The position numbers and the translations under genes were made by a program. Below the pieces are notes generated by a model. It had not been told where the DNA came from, did no database searches, and saw nothing but the letters and a program-made list of their open reading frames with translations. From positions 1 to 43,444 of the IMG/VR virus record IMGVR_UViG_3300030061_000230: a DNA stretch of 43,444 nt; one strand, written 5' to 3'. Below are positions 1 to 8,836 of this stretch, piece by piece; the stretch's first letter is position 1, and each line of letters opens with the position of its first letter. Origin of the DNA: a virus.

Positions 1-332
1 TAGACCAATTGTATTTCCTGAAGATGGTATTGGTACAGGTAGAGCAGATTTACAAAATAAAGCTCCAAGAACTTGGGCTTATTTACAAAAAGAATTAAAT
101 AAATTAAAAGGAGATAATTTTGGTGCTAGTTTAGGTGCAGCTAAGTTAAACGACCCTAATGTATTTGATGAATTAGTAGAAGAATATACACCTGGTAGTA
201 AATTCCTTGATGATTTTAAAAGCAGTATTCCTGGATATATTCTTGTACCATTTGAACAAATGCTTGAAAGTGGATTAAAAGCATCTGGTTATAGTAATGC
301 AGCTAAAGTAGCTGGTAAGTTAGTTGCATATG
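1..332. repeat. Contig-end repeat, left copy (circularity signal)
   Basis: Bases 1-332 match 43113-43444. The match is exact for 330 bases, with one difference: T at 331 against C at 43443, which is synonymous (TAT/TAC, Tyr). Both copies lie inside one coding frame, so this is most simply the overlap of a circular or circularly permuted assembly, not a packaged terminal repeat. Joining the ends restores a 510-residue gene and a circle of about 43,112 bases. Confidence 0.9.
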
Positions 333-673
333 AATTATATACATTTGCAACATCTATAGGTGCTAATTTAATTGGTAGGGGAGAGGGTGCATTAACATCT
401 CCACGTTTAGCACAAGCATATTTGTTATTAGGTGACGAAGAAGAATTTAAAAAACGTGCAGAAAATGTAGAACAAGACATGATGGAAAATTCTGCAGCTG
501 TTGGTCAACCATTAATGAGTGCTATAATAAAAGCAATGCCTTCGTACTGGTTAGATGAATGGTTATTAAAACGTAATCCAGAGTTTGAAGGATGGAAAGA
601 AATGTTTCCACAGGTAGGTACGCTTAAAAAAGGTGCAGAAATAGGATTAAGAAAGTTATTCGGAAATGAGTAA
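2..673 (+). CDS. 3' part of the SLOG-domain virion-associated protein (continues from 42253)
   Basis: The frame is open from base 2 and is the same as the gene starting at 42253. Joined through the contig-end repeat, the protein has 510 residues, of which this part is about residues 288-510. It begins within a second conserved domain (PEDGIGTGRADLQNKAP), which resembles the ending of a phage domain of unknown function. The rest is an alpha-helical C-terminal part with no recognised motif. An ATG at 260 lies inside the frame and is not a real start. The gene overlaps the next one by 8 bases (ATG at 666 before the TAA at 671). Its place among internal-virion-type genes upstream of the capsid suggests a virion component. 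That is inference. Confidence 0.85.
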   Translation, partial: RPIVFPEDGIGTGRADLQNKAPRTWAYLQKELNKLKGDNFGASLGAAKLNDPNVFDELVEEYTPGSKFLDDFKSSIPGYILVPFEQMLESGLKASGYSNAAKVAGKLVAYELYTFATSIGANLIGRGEGALTSPRLAQAYLLLGDEEEFKKRAENVEQDMMENSAAVGQPLMSAIIKAMPSYWLDEWLLKRNPEFEGWKEMFPQVGTLKKGAEIGLRKLFGNE

Positions 674-1844
674 ATATAAATTAAATTACGGACCAGAAGG
701 TACAACATTAATTCAAGTAGGAGATGAGTATTATTTAGCATATACAGACCCTACATCAGGTGTAATACTGTATTGGACTATAGATAGTAAAAATATTAGC
801 AATATTTCTGATGCTCCTGACGGTACAGCTGCTAATCAAATTGAAGGATTCCAAACATATAGTGCTGAACAGTGGCAATCTTTTGAAGATAATGGACAGA
901 TATTTGCTGCTGGAGATATATTTGAAATAGTAGATAACGATTTTGTAATAGAAAATACTGTTAATGCTATAAAAGATGTTACTGCTAATGAACCTTGGTC
1001 ATCTAGTCAAGATTTTCAAAACTTAGTTACCTCATTAATTATTGAAGACCCTGCTAATTGGGTAACTAATCTTGCAATAAATGAAGATTTTAAAGGAATA
1101 CTTAACAATTATGGATATGACATAAACATGTACAATAGATACCGTGCATATAAAGGTGACGAATTAGGTAAACAAAAACTATTAGCTGAGTCTGTTAACA
1201 CAGTTAAAGGTATGTTACAAGGTTTACAAGCAGATTTAGATGAAGATACTATTAATTGGGTAGCAAATAAGTATGCAAGTGCTGCATGGAGTGATGATTA
1301 TACATTACAACAATTAACAGGTGCTACACAATATGGCTCTATATATACACTAGACAATGATTTTAAAGATGTTATTGAAAATGGTGTAGTATCTATGTCT
1401 AATTTAGGAGAAGATTCTATTAAAAAATTATTAGATACTTGGTTACCAGAAGAATTACATAAACCATATTTAGATAATATATCAGAATATGCAGGTAAAT
1501 TTATAAATGATGCTGATTATGCAGATGTATTTACAGAAAAATTAAAAGATGAAAGATTTGCATTTAACAGTAACTGGGATAAAGAAATACCTTGGCAAAA
1601 TATTTATAATAATGCAGTGACATTAGCTGAAGGTATATGGGGAGTAGTTCCTGAACGTGGTGATGCTACAATAGACGCTATATTAAACGAAAAAGATTTA
1701 GGAAAACGTAAAGAAATGCTTAGATTAGAAGGTTTAGATAGAGGTTATGTAGAAGTAACTGGAGATTTAGTTGAAAGTATGAGGCAATCATTAGGTTCAG
1801 GTATTATTAAAACACAAGATTATACAACTGGAAGGAGTAAGTAA
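666..1844 (+). CDS. Putative virion protein, 392 aa, unknown function
   Basis: This protein has no recognised domain, signal peptide or membrane segment. It is acidic, with many Asn, Asp and aromatic residues. The first 50 residues look beta-rich (YYLAYTDPTSGVILYWTID) and the rest looks helical. The start ATG overlaps the end of the preceding gene by 8 bases, and the stop TAA overlaps the next ATG (TAATG at 1842-1846), so it is translationally coupled on both sides. It lies in the block between the portal and the scaffold that also holds a 1973-residue protein, so an internal or ejection protein is plausible. The sequence itself does not prove this. Confidence 0.75.
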   Translation: MSKYKLNYGPEGTTLIQVGDEYYLAYTDPTSGVILYWTIDSKNISNISDAPDGTAANQIEGFQTYSAEQWQSFEDNGQIFAAGDIFEIVDNDFVIENTVNAIKDVTANEPWSSSQDFQNLVTSLIIEDPANWVTNLAINEDFKGILNNYGYDINMYNRYRAYKGDELGKQKLLAESVNTVKGMLQGLQADLDEDTINWVANKYASAAWSDDYTLQQLTGATQYGSIYTLDNDFKDVIENGVVSMSNLGEDSIKKLLDTWLPEELHKPYLDNISEYAGKFINDADYADVFTEKLKDERFAFNSNWDKEIPWQNIYNNAVTLAEGIWGVVPERGDATIDAILNEKDLGKRKEMLRLEGLDRGYVEVTGDLVESMRQSLGSGIIKTQDYTTGRSK

Positions 1845-2908
1845 TGGCTTTAGTACAAATGCGTACACCAAGTGGTTCATATTCTATGGTAGATGCTGAA
1901 TTAGTTGAAGATTACGAGGCTGTTAATTGGACACAAACAAGTGCATTACCTGAGTTTGAAGGATTAGGAGTAGTTCAATATAACGCTGATGGAACTGTTT
2001 TATTAGATACTGGAGAAACTGCAGCTTATACCCCTGGTGCAGGCAATGAAGGTTCTGGTTCTGGTGGCGGAGGTGGAGATACAGGTGGTGGTCAATCATC
2101 AGGTCCTGAATATTCTTTAGCTGAAGGATTAGCTACTGCACAAAGTTTATTTAGTTTTTTTGAAGATGATTTGTTAAATGAATATGCTAAAAACTGGGCT
2201 GTTTATGGTGATGCTAATATCGCAATAGGTTTAACTAGACAAAGTAAAGTTTGGGATAAATACTTTGGTTATTTAAAAAGAGAAGATGGAACTTTAATTA
2301 TGTCTGAAGTAGATGCTATGAGTAATATATATTCTTATAAAGCTACTTTAGGTGAGTATGGTATTGAAGATACATCTATGTTTAAGAAACAATTTGAAGA
2401 TTTAATTGTAAACTCTGTTGCTCCTATAGAATTTGAAGAAAGAGTTTCAACTATATATAACGAAGTTATTGATGATATACCAGAAGTACAAAGGTTATAT
2501 GCTGAACAATTTGGTATATCAGCAGATAGAACTGCTATATTTGGTTCGTTATTAAACAAAGATATAGAAGATGGATTACTTGCTAATCAAATAGATACAT
2601 TACAGTTACAAGCTGAAGGTACATCAAGAGGATTTAGTACATCATTTGAAAGAGCTAAAGAACTTAGACTTAGAGGATTAGATAGAAAAACAGCTAAATC
2701 ATTGTATTCAACTGCAGGACAAACAATAGCTGGTTTTGAATCTATAGGTAGAGATGTTACTGTATCTACATTAGAAGAGGCCGCATTAGGTGACGTAAGA
2801 ATGATTAATAGACTAAAACGTTACGAATCAGAATACCTATCCAAACAAGGTAGACAATTAGGTGCTGCAAAAAAAGATGACGAAATAGTTGGACTTATAG
2901 CAGACTAA
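1844..2908 (+). CDS. Putative virion protein with Gly-rich linker, 354 aa
   Basis: A short N-terminal beta-like module (about residues 1-65) is joined by a flexible Gly/Ser-rich linker (about 66-85, core GSGSGGGGGDTGGG) to a helical, charged C-terminal region. I recognise no family. It is the last gene before the capsid promoter and leader at 2889-3114. Because its 3' end overlaps that promoter, the capsid genes may be transcribed both by read-through and separately. The linker suggests a protein that tethers two assemblies, for example at the portal or capsid interior. That role is inference. Confidence 0.75.
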   Translation: MALVQMRTPSGSYSMVDAELVEDYEAVNWTQTSALPEFEGLGVVQYNADGTVLLDTGETAAYTPGAGNEGSGSGGGGGDTGGGQSSGPEYSLAEGLATAQSLFSFFEDDLLNEYAKNWAVYGDANIAIGLTRQSKVWDKYFGYLKREDGTLIMSEVDAMSNIYSYKATLGEYGIEDTSMFKKQFEDLIVNSVAPIEFEERVSTIYNEVIDDIPEVQRLYAEQFGISADRTAIFGSLLNKDIEDGLLANQIDTLQLQAEGTSRGFSTSFERAKELRLRGLDRKTAKSLYSTAGQTIAGFESIGRDVTVSTLEEAALGDVRMINRLKRYESEYLSKQGRQLGAAKKDDEIVGLIAD

Positions 2909-2916
2909 GGTATAAT
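2889..2916 (+). promoter_or_regulatory. Candidate sigma70-type promoter for scaffold and capsid
   Basis: A perfect TATAAT at 2911-2916 lies 16 bases downstream of TTGGAC (2889-2894), which keeps the TTG of the consensus -35. It overlaps the end of the upstream gene and would start transcription near 2923, just ahead of a structured 190-base leader. A separate promoter fits the large amounts of capsid protein required. Confidence 0.55.
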
Positions 2917-2922
2917 ATACAT

Positions 2923-3108
2923 ATGCGTTGCGTGGTCCGCTATATAGACCTGCAAATCAGCTTTCGAAGCCTACGTTGAAAGCTCGTATTAAAACCGTAG
3001 AGTAATGGACTTATAGCTTGAAGCTACCAGAGAGATAAGTCAAGTGTTTAGGTAGCACCACGGCAAGATGCCTATGGTCTTGTCTGATAGGTTAACACAT
3101 AGTGGAGG
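2923..3108 (+). promoter_or_regulatory. Structured 5' leader of the scaffold/capsid genes with two candidate pseudoknots
   Basis: This gene-free stretch is richer in GC than its surroundings and folds locally by eye. There is a hairpin GGTC/GACC at 2934-2950. The first H-type pseudoknot pairs AGCTTTC (2959-2965) with GAAAGCT (2978-2984), while loop bases CTACG (2971-2975) pair with CGTAG (2996-3000). The second pairs GACTTAT (3008-3014) with ATAAGTC (3035-3041), while GCTACC (3023-3028) pairs with GGTAGC (3051-3056). A final hairpin joins ACCA plus GGCA (3057-3065) to TGCC plus TGGT (3069-3078). The ribosome site GGAGG (3103-3107) follows. It could control capsid translation or stabilise the message. 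I do not recognise it as a known riboswitch or ribozyme. Confidence 0.6.
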
Positions 3109-3114
3109 TACAAA

Positions 3115-3573
3115 ATGGAAGAATTTGATGCACCGCAAGAACATGGTGTAAAACAAATGAGAGAAACAATTGATAGAAAAGATGAAGCTATCAAAAAACT
3201 TGAGGCAGAATTAGCTTCTTTTAAAGATAAAGAAATTAACAATGTCTTTGGTAAGTTAGGTTTATCTACTGACAAGGGTTTCGGAAAAGCGTTAAAACAA
3301 GTGTATGATGGTCCTGTTGATACAGAATCTATCGCACAGTTTGCTAAAGACGAGTATGGTTATGAACCAACTGGTCAAGTACAGGAGATAACACAACCTG
3401 AACCTGAACAGATGGTACAAGATGATGCTAGAGCTAGAGTAGCTGCACTTGATGCAAATTCTACTTCAGACGTACCTTTAAGTGCCAATGAGGAATTAGT
3501 TGCAGCTCTTAAGAATGCTTCAGTAAAGGATTCACTTAGAGCTAAATTAAACCTTATGGAACAAGATAAATAA
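3115..3573 (+). CDS. Capsid scaffolding-like protein, 152 aa
   Basis: This is a short, highly charged protein directly upstream of the major capsid gene, the usual site of a scaffold. Residues about 13-45 form a heptad-like coiled coil (MRETIDRKDEAIKKLEAEL). The middle is Gln/Glu/Pro-rich and probably disordered, and the end is helical with basic residues (SVKDSLRAKLNLMEQDK), as in scaffolds whose C-terminus binds coat protein. The start ATG follows a strong GGAGG ribosome site. No protease domain is visible. The call rests on position and composition, because scaffolds are poorly conserved. Confidence 0.65.
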   Translation: MEEFDAPQEHGVKQMRETIDRKDEAIKKLEAELASFKDKEINNVFGKLGLSTDKGFGKALKQVYDGPVDTESIAQFAKDEYGYEPTGQVQEITQPEPEQMVQDDARARVAALDANSTSDVPLSANEELVAALKNASVKDSLRAKLNLMEQDK

Positions 3574-3609
3574 GTAATAGTTTAATACGACACAATACGG
3601 AGGTGTACA

Positions 3610-4731
3610 ATGGGCGCAATTTCGCTCACAGGTGGCGCAATTTACTCCCAGAATATTAATAACTTTTCTGGGGAGCTATTCCGTGTAGGTGGTCAAAGAA
3701 CTCCTTTCTTATCTGCAACTGGCGGATTAAATGGAGGTAAGGTTTTACAATCTACCTTCTGGCAAATCCAAGCCGCTGACAACGCTGTAGTATCTTCAAA
3801 GCCTAGCAAAGGTCAAGAAGGTAACACACCAACTGAATATCTTGGAAGAGATAGAGTTGCTTATACAGGTGTCACACAGATATTTCATAAAGGTGTAAAG
3901 ATGACTTACACAGCTATGGCAACATATCAGCACCAAAATCCTTTTGATTTAAGTGCTAACATTGCAGCTTCATCCGATGGTGACGGAACAACAACAGCAG
4001 CTGACAAACTCGGTTTAGCTGGTTCTAACCCAATCGTTGATGAATTTGCAGAACAAATGTCTTTGGCTCTTGAAAAAGTAGCTAGAGAAGTAGAATACTT
4101 CGCATTCAACGGTACATTTGCTGATGGAGCTAACGCTACACCAGGCGCAGGTACAAGAGAAATGCGTGGAATTTCTGAGTATACATCATTAAATGCTAAC
4201 GCTGACAACTCTGTTGCTCCTGACTTTATAGGTGGAAACATCTATTGGAACGGTACAACAGGTAACGGTGCTACAGGTTCAAACCAAGTATTATCTTGGG
4301 ATGCTATCGCTAACTCTCTTAAGAGATTGTATGATGCACATGCTCCAATGGTACAACCAGTACTTTGTGTAACTCCAAAACAACTTTTGGACCTAAACAA
4401 AGAATTACTAGCTGGTTCTGTTGGAATTACAGGTGCTATCTTACCTAGAGATAGAAACCTTGCTGGTATTGATATTGATGTAATTGTTACTCCATTCGGA
4501 CAGATTGGAATGATGGTTATTGACCCTAATATCATGCCTGACAATAATGCATTTATCTTAGACTTCGCTTTCATACAGCCAGTCTTTACAAATATCCCTG
4601 GATACGGAACAGTATTCGTAAGAGATATTGACCAAGATGCAAATGCTCAAGTTGCAAAAGCAATTTACATGGAAATGGGATACGACTTCGGTCCTCCTTC
4701 ATACCATCTAAAGATAGCTAAAGTAGCTTAG
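3610..4731 (+). CDS. Major capsid protein, HK97 fold, SU10-like
   Basis: This 373-residue protein resembles the SU10-like family of major head proteins. Its N-terminal region has a capsid-like GGAIYSQNINNFSGE, then RVAYTGVTQIFHKGVKMTY in the part that would form the extended E-loop. A long helix follows (about 140-170, EFAEQMSLALEKVAREVEYFAFNG). The end (GYGTVFVRDIDQDANAQVAK onward) looks like the axial domain's beta strands. Codon choice shifts here towards C-ending codons such as TTC, AAC and GAC compared with the neighbours, as expected for a highly expressed gene. A strong ribosome site (ACGGAGG) precedes the ATG, and a hairpin follows the stop. Confidence 0.82.
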   Translation: MGAISLTGGAIYSQNINNFSGELFRVGGQRTPFLSATGGLNGGKVLQSTFWQIQAADNAVVSSKPSKGQEGNTPTEYLGRDRVAYTGVTQIFHKGVKMTYTAMATYQHQNPFDLSANIAASSDGDGTTTAADKLGLAGSNPIVDEFAEQMSLALEKVAREVEYFAFNGTFADGANATPGAGTREMRGISEYTSLNANADNSVAPDFIGGNIYWNGTTGNGATGSNQVLSWDAIANSLKRLYDAHAPMVQPVLCVTPKQLLDLNKELLAGSVGITGAILPRDRNLAGIDIDVIVTPFGQIGMMVIDPNIMPDNNAFILDFAFIQPVFTNIPGYGTVFVRDIDQDANAQVAKAIYMEMGYDFGPPSYHLKIAKVA

Positions 4732-4748
4732 TTTAATTTGAAGATTAG

Positions 4749-4777
4749 GGTGGGAATCCACCTCCTGCCCTTTTCTT
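4749..4777 (+). terminator. Hairpin after the capsid gene, possible terminator
   Basis: GGTGG (4749-4753), loop GAAT, CCACC (4758-4762), then a pyrimidine stretch ending TTTTCTT (4771-4777). The T run is 8 bases from the stem, so termination may be partial. An alternative is a 3' hairpin that stabilises the capsid message. Confidence 0.45.
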
Positions 4778-4796
4778 CTGCTATAGTAAGGACAAT

Positions 4797-5129
4797 ATGC
4801 AATTACAAAAAGAAGTTTTAATAGACATTTCAGATAACGCAACTACATCATCTGCAGCACAATGTGATGGTTTATTACTATCTGGTATTGTATTTCCAGC
4901 AGCAATGACTGGTGCTACAGTAACATTTGATTTTTCATTTGATGGTACAAACTTTGTAGATGTAGTAGAAACTGACGGTACTGAAGTTACTTATACAGTA
5001 ACTGCAGGAGATGTAGTAAGAGTAGACCCTAGTGGTTGGGCTTTTGCTTCTACAGGGTTTTTACGTGTAGTATCTAGTAACTCTGAAGCTGCTGATAGAA
5101 CAATAAATTTAATATTTAAACAAAGTTAG
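4797..5129 (+). CDS. Small beta-rich protein, possible capsid decoration or head-fibre protein
   Basis: The 110 residues alternate hydrophobic and polar positions in a pattern typical of a small beta sandwich (TVTFDFSFDGTNFVDV, then TVTAGDVVRVDPSGW). It has no Cys until one early residue, no signal peptide and no coiled coil. It lies between the major capsid and the connector, where many phages place a decoration or head-fibre protein. Its pattern resembles the fibre-like proteins further downstream (8837-9172), so it could also be a tail ornament. The start is an ATG preceded by AAGGACAAT. Confidence 0.6.
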   Translation: MQLQKEVLIDISDNATTSSAAQCDGLLLSGIVFPAAMTGATVTFDFSFDGTNFVDVVETDGTEVTYTVTAGDVVRVDPSGWAFASTGFLRVVSSNSEAADRTINLIFKQS

Positions 5130-5137
5130 GAGTCATT

Positions 5138-6145
5138 GTGAGTAGCACAATAGGCGACCTAGTCGACAGGATATATAGAGAGTATCTTGAACCAACAGAT
5201 AGTGTTGAATCTTATTCATATTTAACTGGAGGTATAAACGATTCTGTAACAACAATAGGTTATGCAGGAGATATGTTTTCAGTTGAAGAAGAAGACGCAT
5301 TAGATGCTGGTGCAATAATAGAAATAGGACAAGAGCTAATGTTTTCTACAGCTCTTAACACTGTATCTAACGAAATAACAGTACAAAGAGGTGCTAGAGG
5401 TACAACAGCTGCAGCACACAGTGCTAATGATTTAATTAAAATTACACCTGCTTTTCCTCGTAAAAATGTTTATGAAGCAGTATCAGACCAAATTAAAAAT
5501 CTTTACCCTACATTATTTGCTGTTGAAACATTAGAACTTACAGCTAGTACTGGTTATAAATTATTAGGAACACATGGAACAGATGGTGATACTTATAATT
5601 ATTTTGTTGCACCATTAAAAGCTATATCACAATATACAGATTGGCAATCAGGTTCTGACCAAACAGGACTTAAATATAATGGTGTAGCTATAGAAATGAT
5701 TGACCTTCCTAATCCATTTGTATATACAGATGATACAAGTACACAAAGAACTAAAACATATACAACAGGACCTGATGTTGTACACGCAGTACAATTTGTA
5801 GGTATATCAGCAGGTCATACTGTTTATGTAACATTTAAAAAGAAATTTGTAGCGCCTACAGCAGAAACTACAACATTAAATAGCGTAGGTTTAGAAACTG
5901 AATACGAACCAATTGTAATGGCTGGAGCTGCTGCTCAAATGCTTGTAGGTAAGGATATTAAACAAATAGATGCTAAGTATATAACAGAACAAATGGCTGT
6001 TGCTAATGCTCCTATTGGTAGTTCAAATACAATAAGTCAAAGTTTGTTAAGGTATCAACAGTTACTTATACAACAAGCTAGAAGCAATTTAAGGTCTAAA
6101 TACCCAGAACCAGTACAACTTAATAGCATACTTTATCCTACATAA
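5138..6145 (+). CDS. Head-to-tail connector or adaptor-like protein, 335 aa
   Basis: The gene starts with GTG at 5138 behind TTAGGAG. The N-terminal helix (about 1-17, GDLVDRIYREYLEP) and the helical segment near 115-130 (AVSDQIKNLYPTLF) flank a beta insertion with QRGARGTTAAAHS. The C-terminal third is helical (QMLVGKDIKQIDAKYI, then SLLRYQQLLIQQARSNL). This helix-beta-helix layout, and the position between capsid and nozzle-like genes, suit a ring protein under the portal such as a podovirus tail adaptor. The stop overlaps the next ATG. The family assignment is by architecture, not by a diagnostic motif. Confidence 0.55.
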   Translation: MSSTIGDLVDRIYREYLEPTDSVESYSYLTGGINDSVTTIGYAGDMFSVEEEDALDAGAIIEIGQELMFSTALNTVSNEITVQRGARGTTAAAHSANDLIKITPAFPRKNVYEAVSDQIKNLYPTLFAVETLELTASTGYKLLGTHGTDGDTYNYFVAPLKAISQYTDWQSGSDQTGLKYNGVAIEMIDLPNPFVYTDDTSTQRTKTYTTGPDVVHAVQFVGISAGHTVYVTFKKKFVAPTAETTTLNSVGLETEYEPIVMAGAAAQMLVGKDIKQIDAKYITEQMAVANAPIGSSNTISQSLLRYQQLLIQQARSNLRSKYPEPVQLNSILYPT

Positions 6146-8109
6146 TGCCTAGAGTAGCTACAAAAAACAATATTAAAAATCCTAAAAGATTTGGATATGA
6201 TTGTTCAATTGACAATGTTTATTTAAGAACAGCTATAGGTCCTGGTAGAGAAATGACTATACAATCATCTGATGTGCAAGCAGGACAAAATGTAAATGTT
6301 AAACAAAATCCTGAAGATTTTACATCTAACTTAGGTCGTATATATTCAAGAAACAGATTTGATGCAGGACAAGGTTTAGATACAGCACATAGAGCAGATG
6401 GTAAACCAGATGATGTAAATAGATTTTGGGATAGTAAAGGTGTTGATGTATTTCATGGTGATGATGAAACATCTTATAATATACATTTGTTATACACAAC
6501 TGCTGCACAAAGTCTATCTTTTACTGCTGATAATAATTACATGACACAAACAACTAACGGTAATATTTATGTAACTGACGGACAAACTATACGTTTATAC
6601 AATGGTAGTAGTTGGTCAACAATAGCATCTGGTACAACAGGAGCAACACATAATTTTACTGGTATTGCTGCATTTGGTAATAATTTGTATGCAACTACTG
6701 CAAATGGTACAAGTGGTTCACAATTACTTTATTACAATGGTTCTTCTTGGTCTGCATTAACTACTGCACAAACTAGCTCAGGTGGACTTACAGGTGTTTG
6801 GTATGTTAAAAATAGATTATGGATAACAGGTAATGATGGTACTGCAGAATACATTTGGGAAGTAAACCCATTTGATGCATGGGATAATACAGCATTAGCA
6901 GATAATGACAGTATTGTAGAAGTAGAACCTACACATGAAATAACAAATGTAATTGATGGTGGTGCTGTTGTATTAGCTTCTAGTACAGATGGAACTATAT
7001 ATTCTTTTAAATTAACATCTAGTACATATGTAAATCAAGGACAAACAAAGATACCATTTGAAGAAGTACATAGTATTGCATCTGCAGAAGGCATTGTATT
7101 TATTGGTACAAAAGAAGTAGCTAGGGATGTAGGACGTTTGTATAGATTAGAACTTGTTAATGCTGATGATTTGTATGTATTAGCTAATAGACAATTAATT
7201 AAAGAATGGGTAACAGCTGTAGATACAACACCTAAGTCAATGTTTGTGTCAAGAGATAGTGTATATTTAGGAATTAAAGAAGCAACTAATGAAGTAAATT
7301 TGTGGCGATATTATTTACCAACAGGTGGTTTGGCTAGAGATTTACAAACAGCTGGTAATGGTTTTGTTAAAGGTATAACACAAACTAATGGTAAATTTAT
7401 GGTTGTTGTATCAGGTTCTGATGTATATAAAGAATCATCTACATATGAATCTACAGGTTATTTAGTGTTATCTGCAGCAGATTTTTTTACAGCAGAATCT
7501 AAACAATTTGTAGGTGCAGAAATATCTACTAAAAATATGGCATCTGATACTGAAGTAGAGTTGCAATATAGTACTAAATTTGAAGATTTAGATACACCTG
7601 AAGCTGCAACTTTTACATCTGCATTAACACAAATAGCTGGTACAGGCGATACAGAAAAACAAATTGCAGAAGTATCAAGATATATTGTTGGTAAAGTTAT
7701 TTTAAAATCTTCTACAGGAGTTAATACACCATTTGTTAAATCTGTACAGTTTCGTGCATTAGCTAGACCAGAACTTGTAGTTGTACAAATACCTGTAAAC
7801 ATATCAGATAGAGTAGAAAGACCTGGTAGAAAACCATTAAAGGTAAAAGGTTTAGGAGATACTCTTTATAAATCACTTAGAGATAAAGAAGGTGATTCTG
7901 TTACATTAGAAATATTTGAACCACAAGAAATTATTCGTGGTGTTATTGAGCAGATAAGTTACCCAGTACAATCTAACGAAGTTGTTGGAAGTGATACACA
8001 TTATGCTATTATTACAGTGCGTGGTACTAGACAACCATCCCTTGAAGATGTAACATCTATACACACAACAGGTATATCAGCATACGGTATAATGAGATTT
8101 GGAGCGTAA
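6145..8109 (+). CDS. Tail nozzle or tail-hub protein with beta-propeller-like repeats, 654 aa
   Basis: Residues about 100-430 contain recurrent blades, for example IRLYNGSSWSTIASG and LLYYNGSSWSALTTAQ. Each is followed by segments such as GIAAFGNNLYAT and GVWYVKNRLWITG, the pattern of a WD/kelch-like propeller. Podovirus nozzle proteins such as P22 gp10 and T7 gp12 also have propellers, which fits the place after the connector. The C-terminal part (about 530-640, VNISDRVERPGRKPLKV, then VTLEIFEPQEIIRGVIEQI) resembles distal tail or minor tail proteins that could anchor fibres. It overlaps the connector stop as TAATG. Siphovirus minor tail protein is the main alternative. Confidence 0.6.
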   Translation: MPRVATKNNIKNPKRFGYDCSIDNVYLRTAIGPGREMTIQSSDVQAGQNVNVKQNPEDFTSNLGRIYSRNRFDAGQGLDTAHRADGKPDDVNRFWDSKGVDVFHGDDETSYNIHLLYTTAAQSLSFTADNNYMTQTTNGNIYVTDGQTIRLYNGSSWSTIASGTTGATHNFTGIAAFGNNLYATTANGTSGSQLLYYNGSSWSALTTAQTSSGGLTGVWYVKNRLWITGNDGTAEYIWEVNPFDAWDNTALADNDSIVEVEPTHEITNVIDGGAVVLASSTDGTIYSFKLTSSTYVNQGQTKIPFEEVHSIASAEGIVFIGTKEVARDVGRLYRLELVNADDLYVLANRQLIKEWVTAVDTTPKSMFVSRDSVYLGIKEATNEVNLWRYYLPTGGLARDLQTAGNGFVKGITQTNGKFMVVVSGSDVYKESSTYESTGYLVLSAADFFTAESKQFVGAEISTKNMASDTEVELQYSTKFEDLDTPEAATFTSALTQIAGTGDTEKQIAEVSRYIVGKVILKSSTGVNTPFVKSVQFRALARPELVVVQIPVNISDRVERPGRKPLKVKGLGDTLYKSLRDKEGDSVTLEIFEPQEIIRGVIEQISYPVQSNEVVGSDTHYAIITVRGTRQPSLEDVTSIHTTGISAYGIMRFGA

Positions 8110-8622
8110 ATGGCAAACATAGAAAGTCAAATAGTAAACTTTTATGAAAGTACATTAGCAAGTTTATTAGCTAGTGGTTCTACATCATGTACTGTAGCTA
8201 CAGCACCTACAACTAATGGTACAAGTGTAATTAATGCAAGTGGCGGTAGTCCAATATATTTAGTTATAGACCCTGATAACTCTAGTAATAGAGAAGTTGT
8301 TTCTGTTACTACATCATCTGGAACTACATTATCTGCTATAACAAGAGATTTAGAAAGCAGACATGGTGGTACTCCACCTGACCATCAAATTGGTACAACT
8401 GTACGTTTAGCTGTATTAGCAGAACATATGGCTGATATTAATGATAGAGTAGATACACATGCTGCTTTGGCTACACACTTAACACTTATAGACGAAGATA
8501 ACATGGCAAGTAATAGTGCTACTCAACCTCCCTCTCAACAATCAGTTAAAGCATATGTTGATACACAAAATGCAGCACAATCTACAGGTGTAAGTCTTGG
8601 ACTTGTAATAGCGTTGTCATAA
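8110..8622 (+). CDS. Fibre-like structural protein, 170 aa
   Basis: The protein is Ser/Thr/Ala-rich. A beta-rich N-terminal half contains a ring-protein-like segment (SSNREVVSVTTSSGTTLSAI, then RDLESRHGG). A helical segment follows (AVLAEHMADINDRVDTHAAL), and a C-terminal QPPSQQSVKAYVDTQ motif is seen in many phage fibre proteins just before a trimerising helix. This suggests a short fibre or an adaptor that attaches fibres to the nozzle. The TAA overlaps the next ATG (TAATG). No receptor-binding domain is identifiable. Confidence 0.6.
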   Translation: MANIESQIVNFYESTLASLLASGSTSCTVATAPTTNGTSVINASGGSPIYLVIDPDNSSNREVVSVTTSSGTTLSAITRDLESRHGGTPPDHQIGTTVRLAVLAEHMADINDRVDTHAALATHLTLIDEDNMASNSATQPPSQQSVKAYVDTQNAAQSTGVSLGLVIALS

Positions 8623-8819
8623 TGGGTATATTATTAATGTTAAAAGAAGGTGGAAGTTTACTTATAGATAGTATAGGTAAACCTATAGATGAAGATATAG
8701 ATTTACTTCCTGATGCAGGTGGTGCTAGTTTATCACTTGCATTTAGGGTAATAAATGAAGCAGTTTCTGTTACGAATAGTACAAGCAGTCAAGCTCGTGC
8801 TATAGTAATAGGAGCATAA
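8622..8819 (+). CDS. Small structural-region protein, 65 aa
   Basis: This short protein has no recognised family. It begins with a hydrophobic beta-hairpin-like stretch (MGILLMLKEGGSLLIDSIGK), followed by an acidic turn and a Ser/Val-rich tail. It is coupled to the gene before it by a TAATG overlap. The composition matches the flanking fibre proteins, so it is probably a minor tail component. It might also be the detached C-terminal module of the preceding protein. Confidence 0.5.
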   Translation: MGILLMLKEGGSLLIDSIGKPIDEDIDLLPDAGGASLSLAFRVINEAVSVTNSTSSQARAIVIGA

Positions 8820-8836
8820 CAATAATGGAGATATAA

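Noticed and set aside
1-332. Physical direct terminal repeat for packaging
   Set aside because: Both copies lie in the middle of one gene and coincide exactly with the contig ends, as expected from a circular assembly overlap.
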